A stretch of 64,000 bases of DNA from Alphaproteobacteria bacterium (GTDB taxonomy: Bacteria > Pseudomonadota > Alphaproteobacteria > GCA-2731375), in NCBI GenBank assembly GCA_016776605.1, contig JADHTB010000003.1, positions 1 through 64,000 of the forward strand, read 5' to 3'. The notes beneath the pieces were generated by a model. The model saw nothing but the letters and a program-made list of their open reading frames with translations, was not told the origin of the DNA and ran no database searches. The position numbers were made by a program, and so were the translations under genes. Shown piece after piece: positions 37,592-47,538 of the stretch (position 1 is its first letter; the number at the start of each line of letters is the position of its first letter).

Positions 37592-38793
37592 GACTTGATA
37601 CCCCGATATTGCGTCACCGGCCGCATGGCGCGCCAGGCGTGCAGATCGCCCATGCTGTCCATATGCGACACGGCGATCCGCGTCATTTCGCCACCCTGGC
37701 GGCCCATAAAGCGAAACAATTCAGCTTCCCCTTCCGCGCTGACGGCATTCGCGACGAAACGTCCGCCAGACGGCAGGGCCCGCCAACAAGCCTGCAACAG
37801 TTTGCCATCGCTGACGCCACCGCCGATGAAGATCACATCCGGCTTGGCCAGGCCTTTCAGGGCGACGGGGGCCGTACCTTTGATGATTTGCAAATTACTT
37901 ACGCCCAGATTGTTCTGGTTGGCGCGGATATTGGCAATGCGTTTCGGATTCTGTTCTATGGCGATGGCCTGGGCGGTGGGCTCGGCGCGTAGAAATTCAA
38001 TGGCGATGGATCCGGCGCCCGCGCCCACATCCCACAAGGTCTCGCCCGGTGCCGGCGCCAGTGCGGCCAGGGTTACGGCGCGGACCTCGCGCTTGGTCAG
38101 CTGGCCGTCATGCCGAAACAGGTCATCGGGCAGACCGGCGGGCCGCATCAGGCGGGGCGCGTCTCGATCAGCGACACAATGCAAGGCGATGGTGTTCAGA
38201 TCCTTGACCTTGCGCCGCCAGGATTTGGCCAGGCCAGCGTGACGTTTTTCCCTGACCCCACCCATATGTTCAAGGACCGTGATTCCGCTTTCGCCGTAAC
38301 CCGCCGCCGTTAAAATCCGCGCCACCTGCTTCGGGGTGTCGCCATCCCCGCTCAGGATCAACAACCGCGCGTTTGGGCGCAAATGTCCGTTCAACAAGCT
38401 CAGGGGGCGGCCATGCAGGGTCAGGCAATCGACCTCGGCCAGCGGCCAGCCCAACCGGGCACAGGCCAGGGAAAAGGCTGATTGCCGTGGGATCACCACA
38501 CATTGCGCCATACCGAATGCCGCCGTCAGGGTGACGCCGATGCCATAGGACATGGGATCGCCGGTGGCCAGTACGCAAACCGGCCTGCCGCGCAGACCCC
38601 TGATTTTTGCCAGGGTCTTGCCTAAGGGGTTGTCCCAGGTCAGGCGGGGGCGCGGGTCATCCCCCAACATGGCCAGATGCCGTTCGCCGCCGACAAAAAT
38701 TTCCGCCACATCAATAGCGGCGCGGCCCGCCTGATCCAGTCCCGTCAAGCCGTCTTCGCCAATACCGATGATGGAAAGCCAGGCCTTGTTCAT
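37588..38793 (-). CDS. cobL: Precorrin-6Y C5,15-methyltransferase (decarboxylating)
   Basis: 401 residues, two enzymes in one chain. Residues 1-210 are a CbiE-type methylase (SIIGIGEDGLTGLDQAGRAA, VCVLATGDPMSYGIGVTL). Residues 215-400 are CbiT, a class I SAM methyltransferase with LTKREVRAVTLAALAPAPGE, LWDVGAGAGSIAIEFLR and DVIFIGGGVSDG. It methylates C-5 and C-15 and decarboxylates the C-12 acetate. Organisms with the strict anaerobic pathway usually split these; the fusion is the usual proteobacterial form. Confidence 0.94.
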   Translation of the reverse strand: MNKAWLSIIGIGEDGLTGLDQAGRAAIDVAEIFVGGERHLAMLGDDPRPRLTWDNPLGKTLAKIRGLRGRPVCVLATGDPMSYGIGVTLTAAFGMAQCVVIPRQSAFSLACARLGWPLAEVDCLTLHGRPLSLLNGHLRPNARLLILSGDGDTPKQVARILTAAGYGESGITVLEHMGGVREKRHAGLAKSWRRKVKDLNTIALHCVADRDAPRLMRPAGLPDDLFRHDGQLTKREVRAVTLAALAPAPGETLWDVGAGAGSIAIEFLRAEPTAQAIAIEQNPKRIANIRANQNNLGVSNLQIIKGTAPVALKGLAKPDVIFIGGGVSDGKLLQACWRALPSGGRFVANAVSAEGEAELFRFMGRQGGEMTRIAVSHMDSMGDLHAWRAMRPVTQYRGIKS

Positions 38794-39440
38794 GATCCAG
38801 CCGCCAGGGCATTGACGGCGGCGGCGGCAATGGCGCTGCCGCCACGGCGGCCACGCAGGGTGAGATAAGGGACGTCGGTCCCCGCATCGATCCCCGCATC
38901 GATTAGGGCCTGCTTGGATTCCGCCGCGCCGACAAAGCCAACGGGAAAAGCCAAAATGACGGCGGGCTTGGGGGCGCCGTCGGCCAGCAGTTCCAGCAGG
39001 CGGAATAAGGCGGTCGGCGCATTGCCGATGCAGACGACCGCGCCGCCCAGATGATCGCGCCAGCGTTCCACCGCGACGGCGGAGCGGGTATCGCCCCGCG
39101 CCTTGGCGGCATTGGCAACACCAGCATCATTCAGGCTACAGATAATGTTGTTTCGCGCTGGCAGGGCGCGGTCGATAATGCCGTGACGCAGCATTTCCAC
39201 ATCCACCAGAACGGGCGCGCCCGCGCCCAGCGCCGCCCGGCCCGCGCCGGCGGGGTCACCGCCCCAGGCCAGATCGTCGGGTATGTCCGTCATGCCACAG
39301 GCGTGGATCAGGCGTATGGCGACGCCGTGCAGGTTTTCCGGCAGGCGGGATAAATCCGCCTCCGCCCGCACAATGGCGAAGGACTTTTCATAAATCGCCT
39401 GGGGCTCACGCAGATAGTCGTAGGGGGCGGAATTGCCCAT
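38790..39440 (-). CDS. cobH: Precorrin-8X methylmutase
   Basis: 216 residues. Moves the methyl from C-11 to C-12 to give hydrogenobyrinate (or the cobalt form). The catalytic His is in RLIHACGMTDIPDDL; DVEMLRHGI, NAPTALFRLLELL and FPVGFVGAAESKQAL are the other conserved blocks. Its stop overlaps the cobL start by 4 bp, and it lies 7 bp after cbiX. Confidence 0.95.
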   Translation of the reverse strand: MGNSAPYDYLREPQAIYEKSFAIVRAEADLSRLPENLHGVAIRLIHACGMTDIPDDLAWGGDPAGAGRAALGAGAPVLVDVEMLRHGIIDRALPARNNIICSLNDAGVANAAKARGDTRSAVAVERWRDHLGGAVVCIGNAPTALFRLLELLADGAPKPAVILAFPVGFVGAAESKQALIDAGIDAGTDVPYLTLRGRRGGSAIAAAAVNALAAGS

Positions 39441-39447
39441 GTTCGCT

Positions 39448-40497
39448 CTATTTCTTCAACATGCTGCGCGGACCCAAGGGGTGATCCGCGTGGGGATAGG
39501 GATGATGGTCGTGGCCATGGTCCTGATCTTGGTCGTGATCGTGATCGTGGTTATGTTCGTGATCGTGGTCATGCCCCTGATGCACATGTGCCGTGGGGTC
39601 AAAATCCGCATCGGAAATCTTGCCGGTGCCGATGCCTTCCACATGGTGGTGATGGCTTTCCTGGGGCAGTCCAACACTTGCTTCAAAGCCCAGCACCTGT
39701 TCGCGGTAGACGCACATCTGACAGTTCATATTGTTGGCGCCGTCCAGGGCCTCTTTAACCCGGTCGGCAAAAGCATCCAGCACCAGAGGATGATCGTTCA
39801 GATATGAAGCTTTGACGAATTCGATGTCCGGATGCTGGGCCGCGACCTCGTCCGTATAATGATAAATGCGCCGAACCAGAATGCCGGTGAACAGGAAATA
39901 GGGAAAAACGATAATCCGCTTATAGCCCAGCTTTGCCGCATGTTGCAGACCGGGTTCGACCAGGGGAAAGGTAACCCCGGAATAGGCCACTTCGGCCCAG
40001 CCAAAGCCCAAACCTTCCCACAACAGGCGGCAGACTTTCGCGATATTGGAATTGGCGTCGGGATCCGAGGCGCCCCGGCCCACCACCACCAGCAGGGTTT
40101 CCTCCGGGCTGATATGATCGCCGGCGGTGGCCATGGCCTCTTTTATCCGGTCGCCGGCAGCACGGATCAATTTCATATCCAGCCCTAGATCGCGGCCATA
40201 GGTAATCTCCAGATCGGGGTGCTGCGCCGCATAGGTGTTGATGACCGAGGGCAGATCGTTTTTCACATGACCGGCGGCGAACAGCATGCCGGGCACCGCG
40301 ATGATGCGTTTATTGCCCCTTTGGCGCAGGGCCTCCAACCGGTCACGGATGATCGGCGTGGCGAATTCCAGAAAGCCGCTGTCCACGTCATATTGCGGCA
40401 GACGGGCGCGGATGCCGTCGGCGACGCTTTGAAATTCGGTTACCGCGTCCACATCGCGGCTACCGTGGCCGCACACCATAATGCCTATGTTTGTCAT
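39448..40497 (-). CDS. cbiX: Sirohydrochlorin cobaltochelatase CbiX, long form with His-rich tail
   Basis: 349 residues. Inserts Co2+ into sirohydrochlorin at the start of the early-cobalt pathway. Two CbiX domains are visible, about 1-125 (MVCGHGSRDVDAV with His11) and 140-255 (VVVGRGASDPDANSN, GVTFPLVEPGLQHAA). MNCQMC at about 275 is the MxCxxC motif linked to an Fe-S centre in long CbiX proteins. The last 60 residues are almost pure His/Asp (HDHDHEHNHDHDHDQDQD-type), probably a metal store. The frame is open to 40560, but the ATG at 40497 has GAGGCG just upstream and starts the conserved sequence. Confidence 0.93.
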   Translation of the reverse strand: MTNIGIMVCGHGSRDVDAVTEFQSVADGIRARLPQYDVDSGFLEFATPIIRDRLEALRQRGNKRIIAVPGMLFAAGHVKNDLPSVINTYAAQHPDLEITYGRDLGLDMKLIRAAGDRIKEAMATAGDHISPEETLLVVVGRGASDPDANSNIAKVCRLLWEGLGFGWAEVAYSGVTFPLVEPGLQHAAKLGYKRIIVFPYFLFTGILVRRIYHYTDEVAAQHPDIEFVKASYLNDHPLVLDAFADRVKEALDGANNMNCQMCVYREQVLGFEASVGLPQESHHHHVEGIGTGKISDADFDPTAHVHQGHDHDHEHNHDHDHDQDQDHGHDHHPYPHADHPLGPRSMLKK

Positions 40498-40595
40498 GAT
40501 CGCCTCTGTAACTCTATTGATGAGCCTGTATAGTCCGCATACGCACTGGCAACGCGGCAATCCTGGCGTGGTTGCGGCTTAGCATAGCAGTTTGC

Positions 40596-41591
40596 ATGTT
40601 CGAAATTGTTTTTCCTGGTTTGACGGCTGATGGCTGGCGCCTTGGCGTTCAGGCGGCTTTTCTTGCCCTGACGCTGGATCTGCTGTTTGGCGAGCCGAAA
40701 TGGCTCTACACCCGCATTAGCCACCCCATCGTCTGGATCGGGGCCTTGATTTCGAGCCTTGAGGCCCGGCTGTACCGCCCCCGTCATGCGCCGCCAAGGC
40801 AAATCGTCCTGGGCACGGTATTGGTGGTGATCACCGTCGCGTTCTGCGCCAGCGCGGGCTTCGCCATCACCTGGTTGGGCGCCGTCAGCGGCTATGGCTG
40901 GATCGTCGCCGGCGTCACCGGGTCTGTTTTTATTGCCGCCCGCAGCCTGCATGACCATGTGGCCGCCGTTGCGGACGGCCTCTCCCAAGGCCTGGATCAG
41001 GGGCAAGAAGCCGTCAGCCATATCGTTGGCCGCGATCCCGCACAATTGGACGAGGCTGGCGTCAGCCGGGCCGCATTGGAATCCCTGGCCGAGAATTTTT
41101 CCGATGGGGTCGTGGCGCCGCTGTTCTGGTTTTTGCTGGCCGGTTTGCCGGGTCTGCTGGCGTACAAGGCGATCAATACCCTGGACAGTATGATCGGCCA
41201 TCGTAATACGCGTTATCTCTACTTTGGCCGCGCCGCGGCGCGTCTGGACGATGCGGCGAACTGGCCGGCGGCGCGGCTCACAGCTGCGTGGTTGTGCCTG
41301 GGCGCGGTGCTGACGCCAGGTGTCAGCGCATCCAAGGCCTGGCGCATTATGTGGCGCGATAGCGGTACGCATGTCTCGCCCAATGCCGGCTGGCCGGAAG
41401 CCGCCATGGCCGGCGCGTTGGACGTGACCCTGGCCGGACCACGGGTCTATGACGGCGAGATGATGGCGGGGGCCTGGATCGGCAATGGCGGCGGCCAAGC
41501 CAGCGCGGCGGATATCGTGCGCGGCTGTAATCTGTACCGCCGGACCTGCGGCCTGATCGCCTTGGCCTTGTTGTTTGCCGCTGTGGCTTGA
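40596..41591 (+). CDS. cobD: Adenosylcobinamide-phosphate synthase
   Basis: 331 residues, integral membrane protein (CbiB family) that joins aminopropanol or its phosphate to adenosylcobyric acid. Family text: DLLFGEPKWLYTRISHPIVW, SLAENFSDGVVAPLFW, NTLDSMIGHRNTRYLYFGR and SPNAGWPEAAMAGAL. Five or more hydrophobic helices are visible. The frame opens at a TTG at 40572; the ATG at 40596 (MFEIVFPGL) is the better start. It is the only rightward gene between two leftward cob groups, converging on cobQ with a 1-bp gap. Confidence 0.93.
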   Translation: MFEIVFPGLTADGWRLGVQAAFLALTLDLLFGEPKWLYTRISHPIVWIGALISSLEARLYRPRHAPPRQIVLGTVLVVITVAFCASAGFAITWLGAVSGYGWIVAGVTGSVFIAARSLHDHVAAVADGLSQGLDQGQEAVSHIVGRDPAQLDEAGVSRAALESLAENFSDGVVAPLFWFLLAGLPGLLAYKAINTLDSMIGHRNTRYLYFGRAAARLDDAANWPAARLTAAWLCLGAVLTPGVSASKAWRIMWRDSGTHVSPNAGWPEAAMAGALDVTLAGPRVYDGEMMAGAWIGNGGGQASAADIVRGCNLYRRTCGLIALALLFAAVA

Positions 41592-41592
41592 T

Positions 41593-43059
41593 TCAGGCCG
41601 CATGGGCCATCTCGAACATACGGTCTAAATTCAGATGTGTTTCCAGATGCGCCGCCAGATCATCCAGGGTCTTGTCCACCAGGGCATCAAATTCGACGCC
41701 GCTCCGCAGCCGCTCCCGCAGGCCCGCCAGATAGGCGTGGCGGAAGCCATCGGCGCGCAACAGACCATGCAAGTAGCAGCCTTCGACCCGGCCAGCGGCG
41801 CTGCGCGCGCCATCCGCCACGCCATCGATGGTCAGAAACGGCCGCGCCCGGTCGGGACCCTCGCTGCGGCCCAGATGGATTTCATAGCCCTGCAAAGCTT
41901 CGCCGCTTTCCCGGTGAATGCCGATACGCTCGCCCAGACTTTTCTCCGGCCCCAGGACCGTATCAATATCCAGCAAGCCCAGGCCGTCCGCCTGGCGCAC
42001 GGCGCCTTCAATACCGTCGGGATCGCTGATGGTTTTGCCCAGCATCTGATAGCCGCCGCAGATGCCGAGAATTTTCCCGCCGCGCCGATGATGGGCCAGG
42101 ATATCGATATCCCAACCCTGTTGCCGCAGGAACGCCAGATCCGCGATGGTGGCCTTGCTGCCCGGCAGCAATATCAAATCCATGTCGCCGGGGATGGTTT
42201 GACCGGCCGCGATCAACTGAACCTCTACATCCGGCTCGGCATTCAGGGGGTCCAGATCGTCGAAATTGGCGATGCGCGAGAGCTTCGGCACCGCGATCCT
42301 GATGGCGCCGCCACTATTAATGACTGGCTTGTCCAGGGCCACGGCATCCTCCGCCGGCAAATGCACCGCGTCCGGGAAGAACGGCGCGATGCCCAGGGCG
42401 GCCCAGCCGGTGCGGGCCGTGATCTCGGTCAAACCACTGTCAAACAGAGTGATGTCGCCGCGAAACTTGTTGATGATATAGCCTTTGACCCGCGCGCGCG
42501 CCGCATCATCAATCACCGCATGGGTGCCAACCAGGGCCGCAATGACCCCGCCCCGATCAATGTCCGCGACCAATACGACAGGTACATTGGCGGCGGCGGC
42601 GAAACCCATATTGGCGATATCCGTGCCCGGCAGGTTAATCTCCGCCGGACTGCCCGCGCCCTCCACCAGGATCAGATCCGCGCCCGCCGCGTTCATGGCA
42701 TAGCTGTCCAATACTTCGGCCAGCAGGTCAGCCTTCATATGCTGGTATTGCCGCGCATTCGCCGCGCCACGAACCTGGCCGCGCACAATCACCTGGGCGC
42801 CAATATCGGTCTGCGGTTTCAACAAAACGGGGTTCATATGAATGCTGGGCCGGGCGCGCGCGGCCATGGCCTGGAGATGCTGGGCCCGGCCGATTTCACC
42901 GCCGTCCGCCGCGATGGCCGCGTTGTTGGACATGTTCTGTGGTTTGAAGGGCCGTACGCAAAGCCCGCGGTTGGCATAGGCACGCGCCAGGCCGGCGACC
43001 ATGAGCGATTTGCCCACGTCCGATCCGGTACCCTGAAACATCAATGCCTTTGCCATCAA
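41593..43059 (-). CDS. cobQ: Cobyric acid synthase
   Basis: 488 residues. Amidates side chains b, d, e and g of adenosylcobyrinic acid diamide with glutamine and ATP. N-terminal P-loop-like domain: KALMFQGTGSDVGKSLMVAG and FKPQNMSNNA; GAGSPAEINLP and ADIDRGGVIAAL follow. The C-terminal GATase domain has the nucleophile Cys in ILGICGGYQMLG and the His of CYLHGLL. MM at the start leaves 43059 or 43056 as the first codon. It lies 17 bp after cobO. Confidence 0.95.
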   Translation of the reverse strand: MMAKALMFQGTGSDVGKSLMVAGLARAYANRGLCVRPFKPQNMSNNAAIAADGGEIGRAQHLQAMAARARPSIHMNPVLLKPQTDIGAQVIVRGQVRGAANARQYQHMKADLLAEVLDSYAMNAAGADLILVEGAGSPAEINLPGTDIANMGFAAAANVPVVLVADIDRGGVIAALVGTHAVIDDAARARVKGYIINKFRGDITLFDSGLTEITARTGWAALGIAPFFPDAVHLPAEDAVALDKPVINSGGAIRIAVPKLSRIANFDDLDPLNAEPDVEVQLIAAGQTIPGDMDLILLPGSKATIADLAFLRQQGWDIDILAHHRRGGKILGICGGYQMLGKTISDPDGIEGAVRQADGLGLLDIDTVLGPEKSLGERIGIHRESGEALQGYEIHLGRSEGPDRARPFLTIDGVADGARSAAGRVEGCYLHGLLRADGFRHAYLAGLRERLRSGVEFDALVDKTLDDLAAHLETHLNLDRMFEMAHAA

Positions 43060-43076
43060 TTCGTCCTGTCTGCGGT

Positions 43077-43727
43077 CTAAAACTCAATGCCCTTTTGCGC
43101 CTTCACACCGGCGCGGAAGGGGTGCTTCATCTGGGTCATTTCCGTGACCAGGTCGGCGATCTCGATCAGCTCGTCCTTGGCGTTGCGGCCCGTGACGATG
43201 ACGTGCAGGTCCTTGGGCTTGTTAGCCAGAGTCTCGACGATTTCAGCCAGCGGCAGGTTGTCGTAGCGCAGGACGATGTTCAATTCGTCCAGCAGGATCA
43301 TGTCGAATTCCGGATTGGCTCCCCGCGACGCCTCGATCATCTGTTTCGACTTCTCCCAGGCCTTGCGCGCGGCAGCGATGTCGCGGGCCTTGTCCTGGGT
43401 ATCCCAGCTAAAACCTTCGCCCATGGCGTGGATTTCGATCTGATCGGGGAAGTTTTCCAAAATGCTGCGCTCGCCGGTCTCCCATTTACCTTTCACGAAC
43501 TGGATAACGCCGACCCGCATGCCGTTGCCCATGGCGCGCACCACCAGACCAAAGGCGGCGGTGGATTTGCCCTTGCCCTTACCCGTATGGACGATCAGCA
43601 AGCCTTTTTCGATGGTCTTGGTGGCCAGCATTTTCTCCCGGGCGCGCTTCTTGTTGGCCGCCTTTTCATTGGCGCGGGCGAAGTCGTCGCCCTGCTGGTC
43701 CATTGCCGGTTTGTCCTGTTCGCTCAT
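43077..43727 (-). CDS. cobO: Cob(I)yrinic acid a,c-diamide adenosyltransferase
   Basis: 216 residues. Transfers the 5'-deoxyadenosyl group from ATP to reduced corrinoid cobalt (CobA/BtuR type). The P-loop is VHTGKGKGKSTAAFGL; VIQFVKGKWETGE and MILLDELNIVLRYDNL are diagnostic. The frame continues to 43811, but the ATG at 43727 begins MSEQDKPAMDQQ, has GGGAG upstream and overlaps the cobN stop (ATGA), so it is taken as the start. Confidence 0.95.
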   Translation of the reverse strand: MSEQDKPAMDQQGDDFARANEKAANKKRAREKMLATKTIEKGLLIVHTGKGKGKSTAAFGLVVRAMGNGMRVGVIQFVKGKWETGERSILENFPDQIEIHAMGEGFSWDTQDKARDIAAARKAWEKSKQMIEASRGANPEFDMILLDELNIVLRYDNLPLAEIVETLANKPKDLHVIVTGRNAKDELIEIADLVTEMTQMKHPFRAGVKAQKGIEF

Positions 43728-46700
43728 CCTATATCTCCCACATGCACGGTTTCCCGGTTTTCGGTCAGGTTTCGTAATGCATCCCGTGTGGAATTCGACC
43801 GGGTCTGCCACAGGCCGCGTTCCAGCGCCTCCGCCAGCCGCGCCGCCATCTCTTTCAACGCGGCCGGATTATTCTGCCGCAGGAATTCCAACACCGCCGC
43901 GTCGTTCAAATAGGCCTCGAAGACCGCGTCAAAATGATGGTCGGATACCACATGCGCCGTGGCCGCGAAGGCAAACAGATAATCCACCGTCGCCGCCATT
44001 TCAAAGGCGCCCTTGTAGCCGTGGCGCATAACCCCGGAAATCCATTTCGGGTTGACCACACGGGCCCGCACCACCCGGCCGATCTCGTCCTCCAGGCTGC
44101 GGATTTTCGGCGCAAAGGGCCGGCTGTGATCATTGTGATAGATCGCGGGCTGGACCCCGGAATAGTGCCGCACCGCCGCCGTCAGGCCGCCTTCGAACTG
44201 GTAATAATCATCCGAGTCCAACAAATCATGTTCCCGGTTGTCCTGGTTCTGCACCACGACCTGGGTGCTGGACAACAGGGATTGGAACTGGCCATGGGCG
44301 GGCCGGCCCGATTGCCTGCCGCCATAGGCGTAACCGCCCCAGGCAAGATAGGCGCGGGCCAGATCGTCATCACCCTGCCAGCCCTTCTCGTCAATCAGGG
44401 CCTGCAAGCCGGCGCCGTATGCGCCTGGCTTGGAGCCGAAAACCCGGGCAGCGGCCAGATGGTCCGCATCGTCTGCCGCATGCCCCGCCTGCCGCAGACG
44501 CTGGGCATCTTCACGCACACGAACGGCCAGGGGATTGTCCCGTTCGTTTTCATCCAACGCCGCGACCGCACGGGCGGCGCTGTCGAAAAGATCGATTTGG
44601 GTGGGAAAGGCATCGCGGAAAAAACCCGATATGCGCAAGGTCACATCCACCCGCGGCCGGTCCAGCATATGGATTGGCAGAATATCGAAGCCGATCACCC
44701 GGCGCGAGGCCGGTTCCCATTTCGGCTGCACACCCATTAACGCCAATGCCTGGGCGATGTCGTCGCCCCCCGTCCGCATGTTGGCGGTGCCCCAGGCGCT
44801 GATCGCCATGGTTTTGGGCCATTCGCCGTGGCTCTGGCGATATTCGTCCACCAGCAGGCCGGCGGATTTCCAACCCAACTGCCAGGCCGCGGGCGTGGGC
44901 ACCGTGCGGCTGTCCACGGAATAGAAATTTCGCCCCGTGGGCAGCACATCCAGACGTCCGCGCGTCGGAGCGCCGGAGGGTCCCGGCTCAACGAACTTGC
45001 CGTCCAATCCCTGGATCAGCGCGGAAATTTCCGCGCCGCCGCAGGCATCGACGGCGGGAGCAACCTGTTCTTCAATCGCTGCGAAGACGGCTTGGGTCGC
45101 CGTCCAGTCTGGCTCTATCGCGGTCTGGCCGTCGAGCAATTGGGCGGCAAGTTCTTCCAGGCGTTCCACCGTGTCGCCCTGGCTGCGCCAGGCCGTATCC
45201 GGTAACAGGTTCTGCAAGGCGGCGGGCTTGGCCCCGCTCCAAACCTCCCCCAAAACGCAATCCAGCGGGTCAAAACTATTTTCGGCCAAGCCCAAATCGG
45301 CGGCCATGGCGCGGATCAGTGAATTGTTGCGTGGATCATCGATATTACCCTGACGCGGCAGACGGACCAGGGCGACGAGCAAATCCCGGCGCAGGCGGCC
45401 TTGTGGTGTCTCGCCCAATATATGCAAACCATCGCGGATCTGCATTTCCTTCAGATCACAAAGGTAATTGTCCAGCTTGGCCAGGGCCGCATCCGCGTCA
45501 TCCCCCTCGCCAATGCCGGCATCCCTATCCAGTCCGATAGCGCGGGTCAGATCCAGGATCTGCCGGCGCAACAGGTTCAGACGGCGCGGGTCCAGGCCCG
45601 CCGCCTCGTAAAATTCGTCCACCAGCAATTCCAGCTCCGCCAGGGGGCCGTAGCTTTCCGCCCGCGTCAACGGCGGGGTCAGATGATCCACGATCACCGC
45701 CTGGGCCCGCCGCTTGGCCTGGGTGCCCTCGCCGGGATCGTTGACGATAAAGGGATATAGATGCGGCAGGGGGCCTAAAACCGCCTCGGAAAAACAATTT
45801 TCCGACAGGGCCACGGATTTACCCGGCAACCATTCCAGATTGCCATGTTTGCCCATGTGGACAATGGCCTGGGCATGAAAGCCCTGACGCAGCCAGGCAT
45901 AAAACGCCAGATAGCCGTGGGGGGGCACCAGGGCGGGATCGTGATAGCTGGACTTGGGATCAATATGATAGCCGCGTGCCGGTTGCAGGCCGATCACCAC
46001 GTTGCCTTGCACAAAGGCGGACAGGACGAAATCATCAACGACCACGAAGGGGTCTTCGTCCGGCGCTCCCCAGCGTTCGGTAACTTGCGTTTGCAGTTCC
46101 CCCGGCAGGCTGGTGAAAAAATTCAGGTAGTCCGCAATGGCAAATTTAATGCCGCCACCGCGCTTACCGCGATCGGTCAAATCATTGGTCGGACCGGCGG
46201 CAAGCTGGCGGATCAGGGCATCCCCATCGCTGGGTAGGTCGCCCACGCCATAGTCGGCCCCGGCCATGGCCTGCAACAGGTTCAGCGCGCTGGCCGGTGT
46301 ATCCAGGCCGACCCCGTTGCCCAGGCGCCCATCCCGGTTGGGATAATTAGCGAAAATCAGCGCCACGCGCCGCTCCTTTGCCGGCGTGCGGGCCAGGTGC
46401 AGCCAATTGGCGGCAAGCGCGCAGACAAATTCAATACGGTCCGGCACTGCCCGATAGGCCACGACGGGCAATTGGGTCGTCGGGTCAAAGTGCGCCTCTG
46501 CCTTGAATGATACGGCGCGGGATATAATCCGGCCGTCGACCTCCGGCAGGGCCACATTCATGGCAATGTCGCGGGCGCTGAGGCCGTTCAAATTATCCCG
46601 CCAGTCAGCTTCGTTACCGCCCGCGAAGATCATCTGGATGACCGGTACGCCAGGCCGTTCCAGGGGCGAGTCCGAGCGCTCGCCATTGGGCCTGGAGACG

Positions 46701-47530
46701 GCAAAGCCGGTGGCGTTGAGGATCAGGTCCGGGGTCGCCTCGGCAAAAATCGCGTTCACGGTCTCGGCGGATACGTCTTCCTTCAGGCTGGCAACAAAGA
46801 TGGGCAGGGGGTTAAGGCCACGATCACGCAACCCCTGGATCACCGCATCCACCGGCTCCAGATTGCCGGCCTGATAGAGCGCGCGGTAAAAGGTAATGGC
46901 CACCACCGCCGCTCCCGGTGTCCAGTGCGCCCGCAGACCGGCAAGATCCACCACCGCCCCTTCCGGCCAGTAAATACCGGCACGCAGCAGGGGGGCGGGT
47001 TCCCGCCATTCCACTTGCGATTGGTCCGGGCGGCTCAACAGGCTGGCGGCGTAGGTCAGCAGGTTATCGCCATTGTCCGGGCCGCCCTGGACGAAATATT
47101 GCCACAGGCGGTGGCAGGCATCCGCCGGCAGGGTGGACAGCGCTGGCAATTCCGCGTCCGGTTGATCATCGCCGGGGACGATGGCCAGCAGGATGCCGGC
47201 GCCGCGGCAACACTGCACCACCTGTTCCACCCCATAGGACCAATAATTCACACCGCCCAGCAGACGGATGATGACGATCCTGGCCTCGGCAATGATGTCG
47301 TCCACATACAGGTCCACCGACATGTTATGGCTAAGGTTCATCAGATTGGCGAGGCGCAGACTGGGGGCATCCTGGTCTGTTTGGCCCTTCTGCCGTTGGC
47401 GTGCCGCCGACAGCATTTGCAGGTCCGTGTCGGCGGCAGACAGAATAATGATGTCGCCGGGACTTTGGCCCAGGTCCACGGCCTCCGATCCATCGGAGAT
47501 CCCACCAGGCTGTGCTGCAAGCAGATGCAT
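43724..47530 (-). CDS. cobN: Cobaltochelatase subunit CobN
   Basis: 1268 residues, full length for the large subunit of the ATP-dependent aerobic cobaltochelatase (with CobS and CobT), which inserts Co2+ into hydrogenobyrinate a,c-diamide. It shares the magnesium-chelatase H/CobN fold. Family text: MGKHGNLEWLPGKSVALSEN, PFIVNDPGEGTQAKRRAQAV, GYKGAFEMAATVDYLFAFAA and YGGRQSGRPAHGQF-like blocks. The partner subunits CobS and CobT are not in the window. It sits between cobW and cobO in the riboswitch-led operon. Confidence 0.96.
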   Translation of the reverse strand: MHLLAAQPGGISDGSEAVDLGQSPGDIIILSAADTDLQMLSAARQRQKGQTDQDAPSLRLANLMNLSHNMSVDLYVDDIIAEARIVIIRLLGGVNYWSYGVEQVVQCCRGAGILLAIVPGDDQPDAELPALSTLPADACHRLWQYFVQGGPDNGDNLLTYAASLLSRPDQSQVEWREPAPLLRAGIYWPEGAVVDLAGLRAHWTPGAAVVAITFYRALYQAGNLEPVDAVIQGLRDRGLNPLPIFVASLKEDVSAETVNAIFAEATPDLILNATGFAVSRPNGERSDSPLERPGVPVIQMIFAGGNEADWRDNLNGLSARDIAMNVALPEVDGRIISRAVSFKAEAHFDPTTQLPVVAYRAVPDRIEFVCALAANWLHLARTPAKERRVALIFANYPNRDGRLGNGVGLDTPASALNLLQAMAGADYGVGDLPSDGDALIRQLAAGPTNDLTDRGKRGGGIKFAIADYLNFFTSLPGELQTQVTERWGAPDEDPFVVVDDFVLSAFVQGNVVIGLQPARGYHIDPKSSYHDPALVPPHGYLAFYAWLRQGFHAQAIVHMGKHGNLEWLPGKSVALSENCFSEAVLGPLPHLYPFIVNDPGEGTQAKRRAQAVIVDHLTPPLTRAESYGPLAELELLVDEFYEAAGLDPRRLNLLRRQILDLTRAIGLDRDAGIGEGDDADAALAKLDNYLCDLKEMQIRDGLHILGETPQGRLRRDLLVALVRLPRQGNIDDPRNNSLIRAMAADLGLAENSFDPLDCVLGEVWSGAKPAALQNLLPDTAWRSQGDTVERLEELAAQLLDGQTAIEPDWTATQAVFAAIEEQVAPAVDACGGAEISALIQGLDGKFVEPGPSGAPTRGRLDVLPTGRNFYSVDSRTVPTPAAWQLGWKSAGLLVDEYRQSHGEWPKTMAISAWGTANMRTGGDDIAQALALMGVQPKWEPASRRVIGFDILPIHMLDRPRVDVTLRISGFFRDAFPTQIDLFDSAARAVAALDENERDNPLAVRVREDAQRLRQAGHAADDADHLAAARVFGSKPGAYGAGLQALIDEKGWQGDDDLARAYLAWGGYAYGGRQSGRPAHGQFQSLLSSTQVVVQNQDNREHDLLDSDDYYQFEGGLTAAVRHYSGVQPAIYHNDHSRPFAPKIRSLEDEIGRVVRARVVNPKWISGVMRHGYKGAFEMAATVDYLFAFAATAHVVSDHHFDAVFEAYLNDAAVLEFLRQNNPAALKEMAARLAEALERGLWQTRSNSTRDALRNLTENRETVHVGDIG

Positions 47531-47538
47531 CGGTCGGC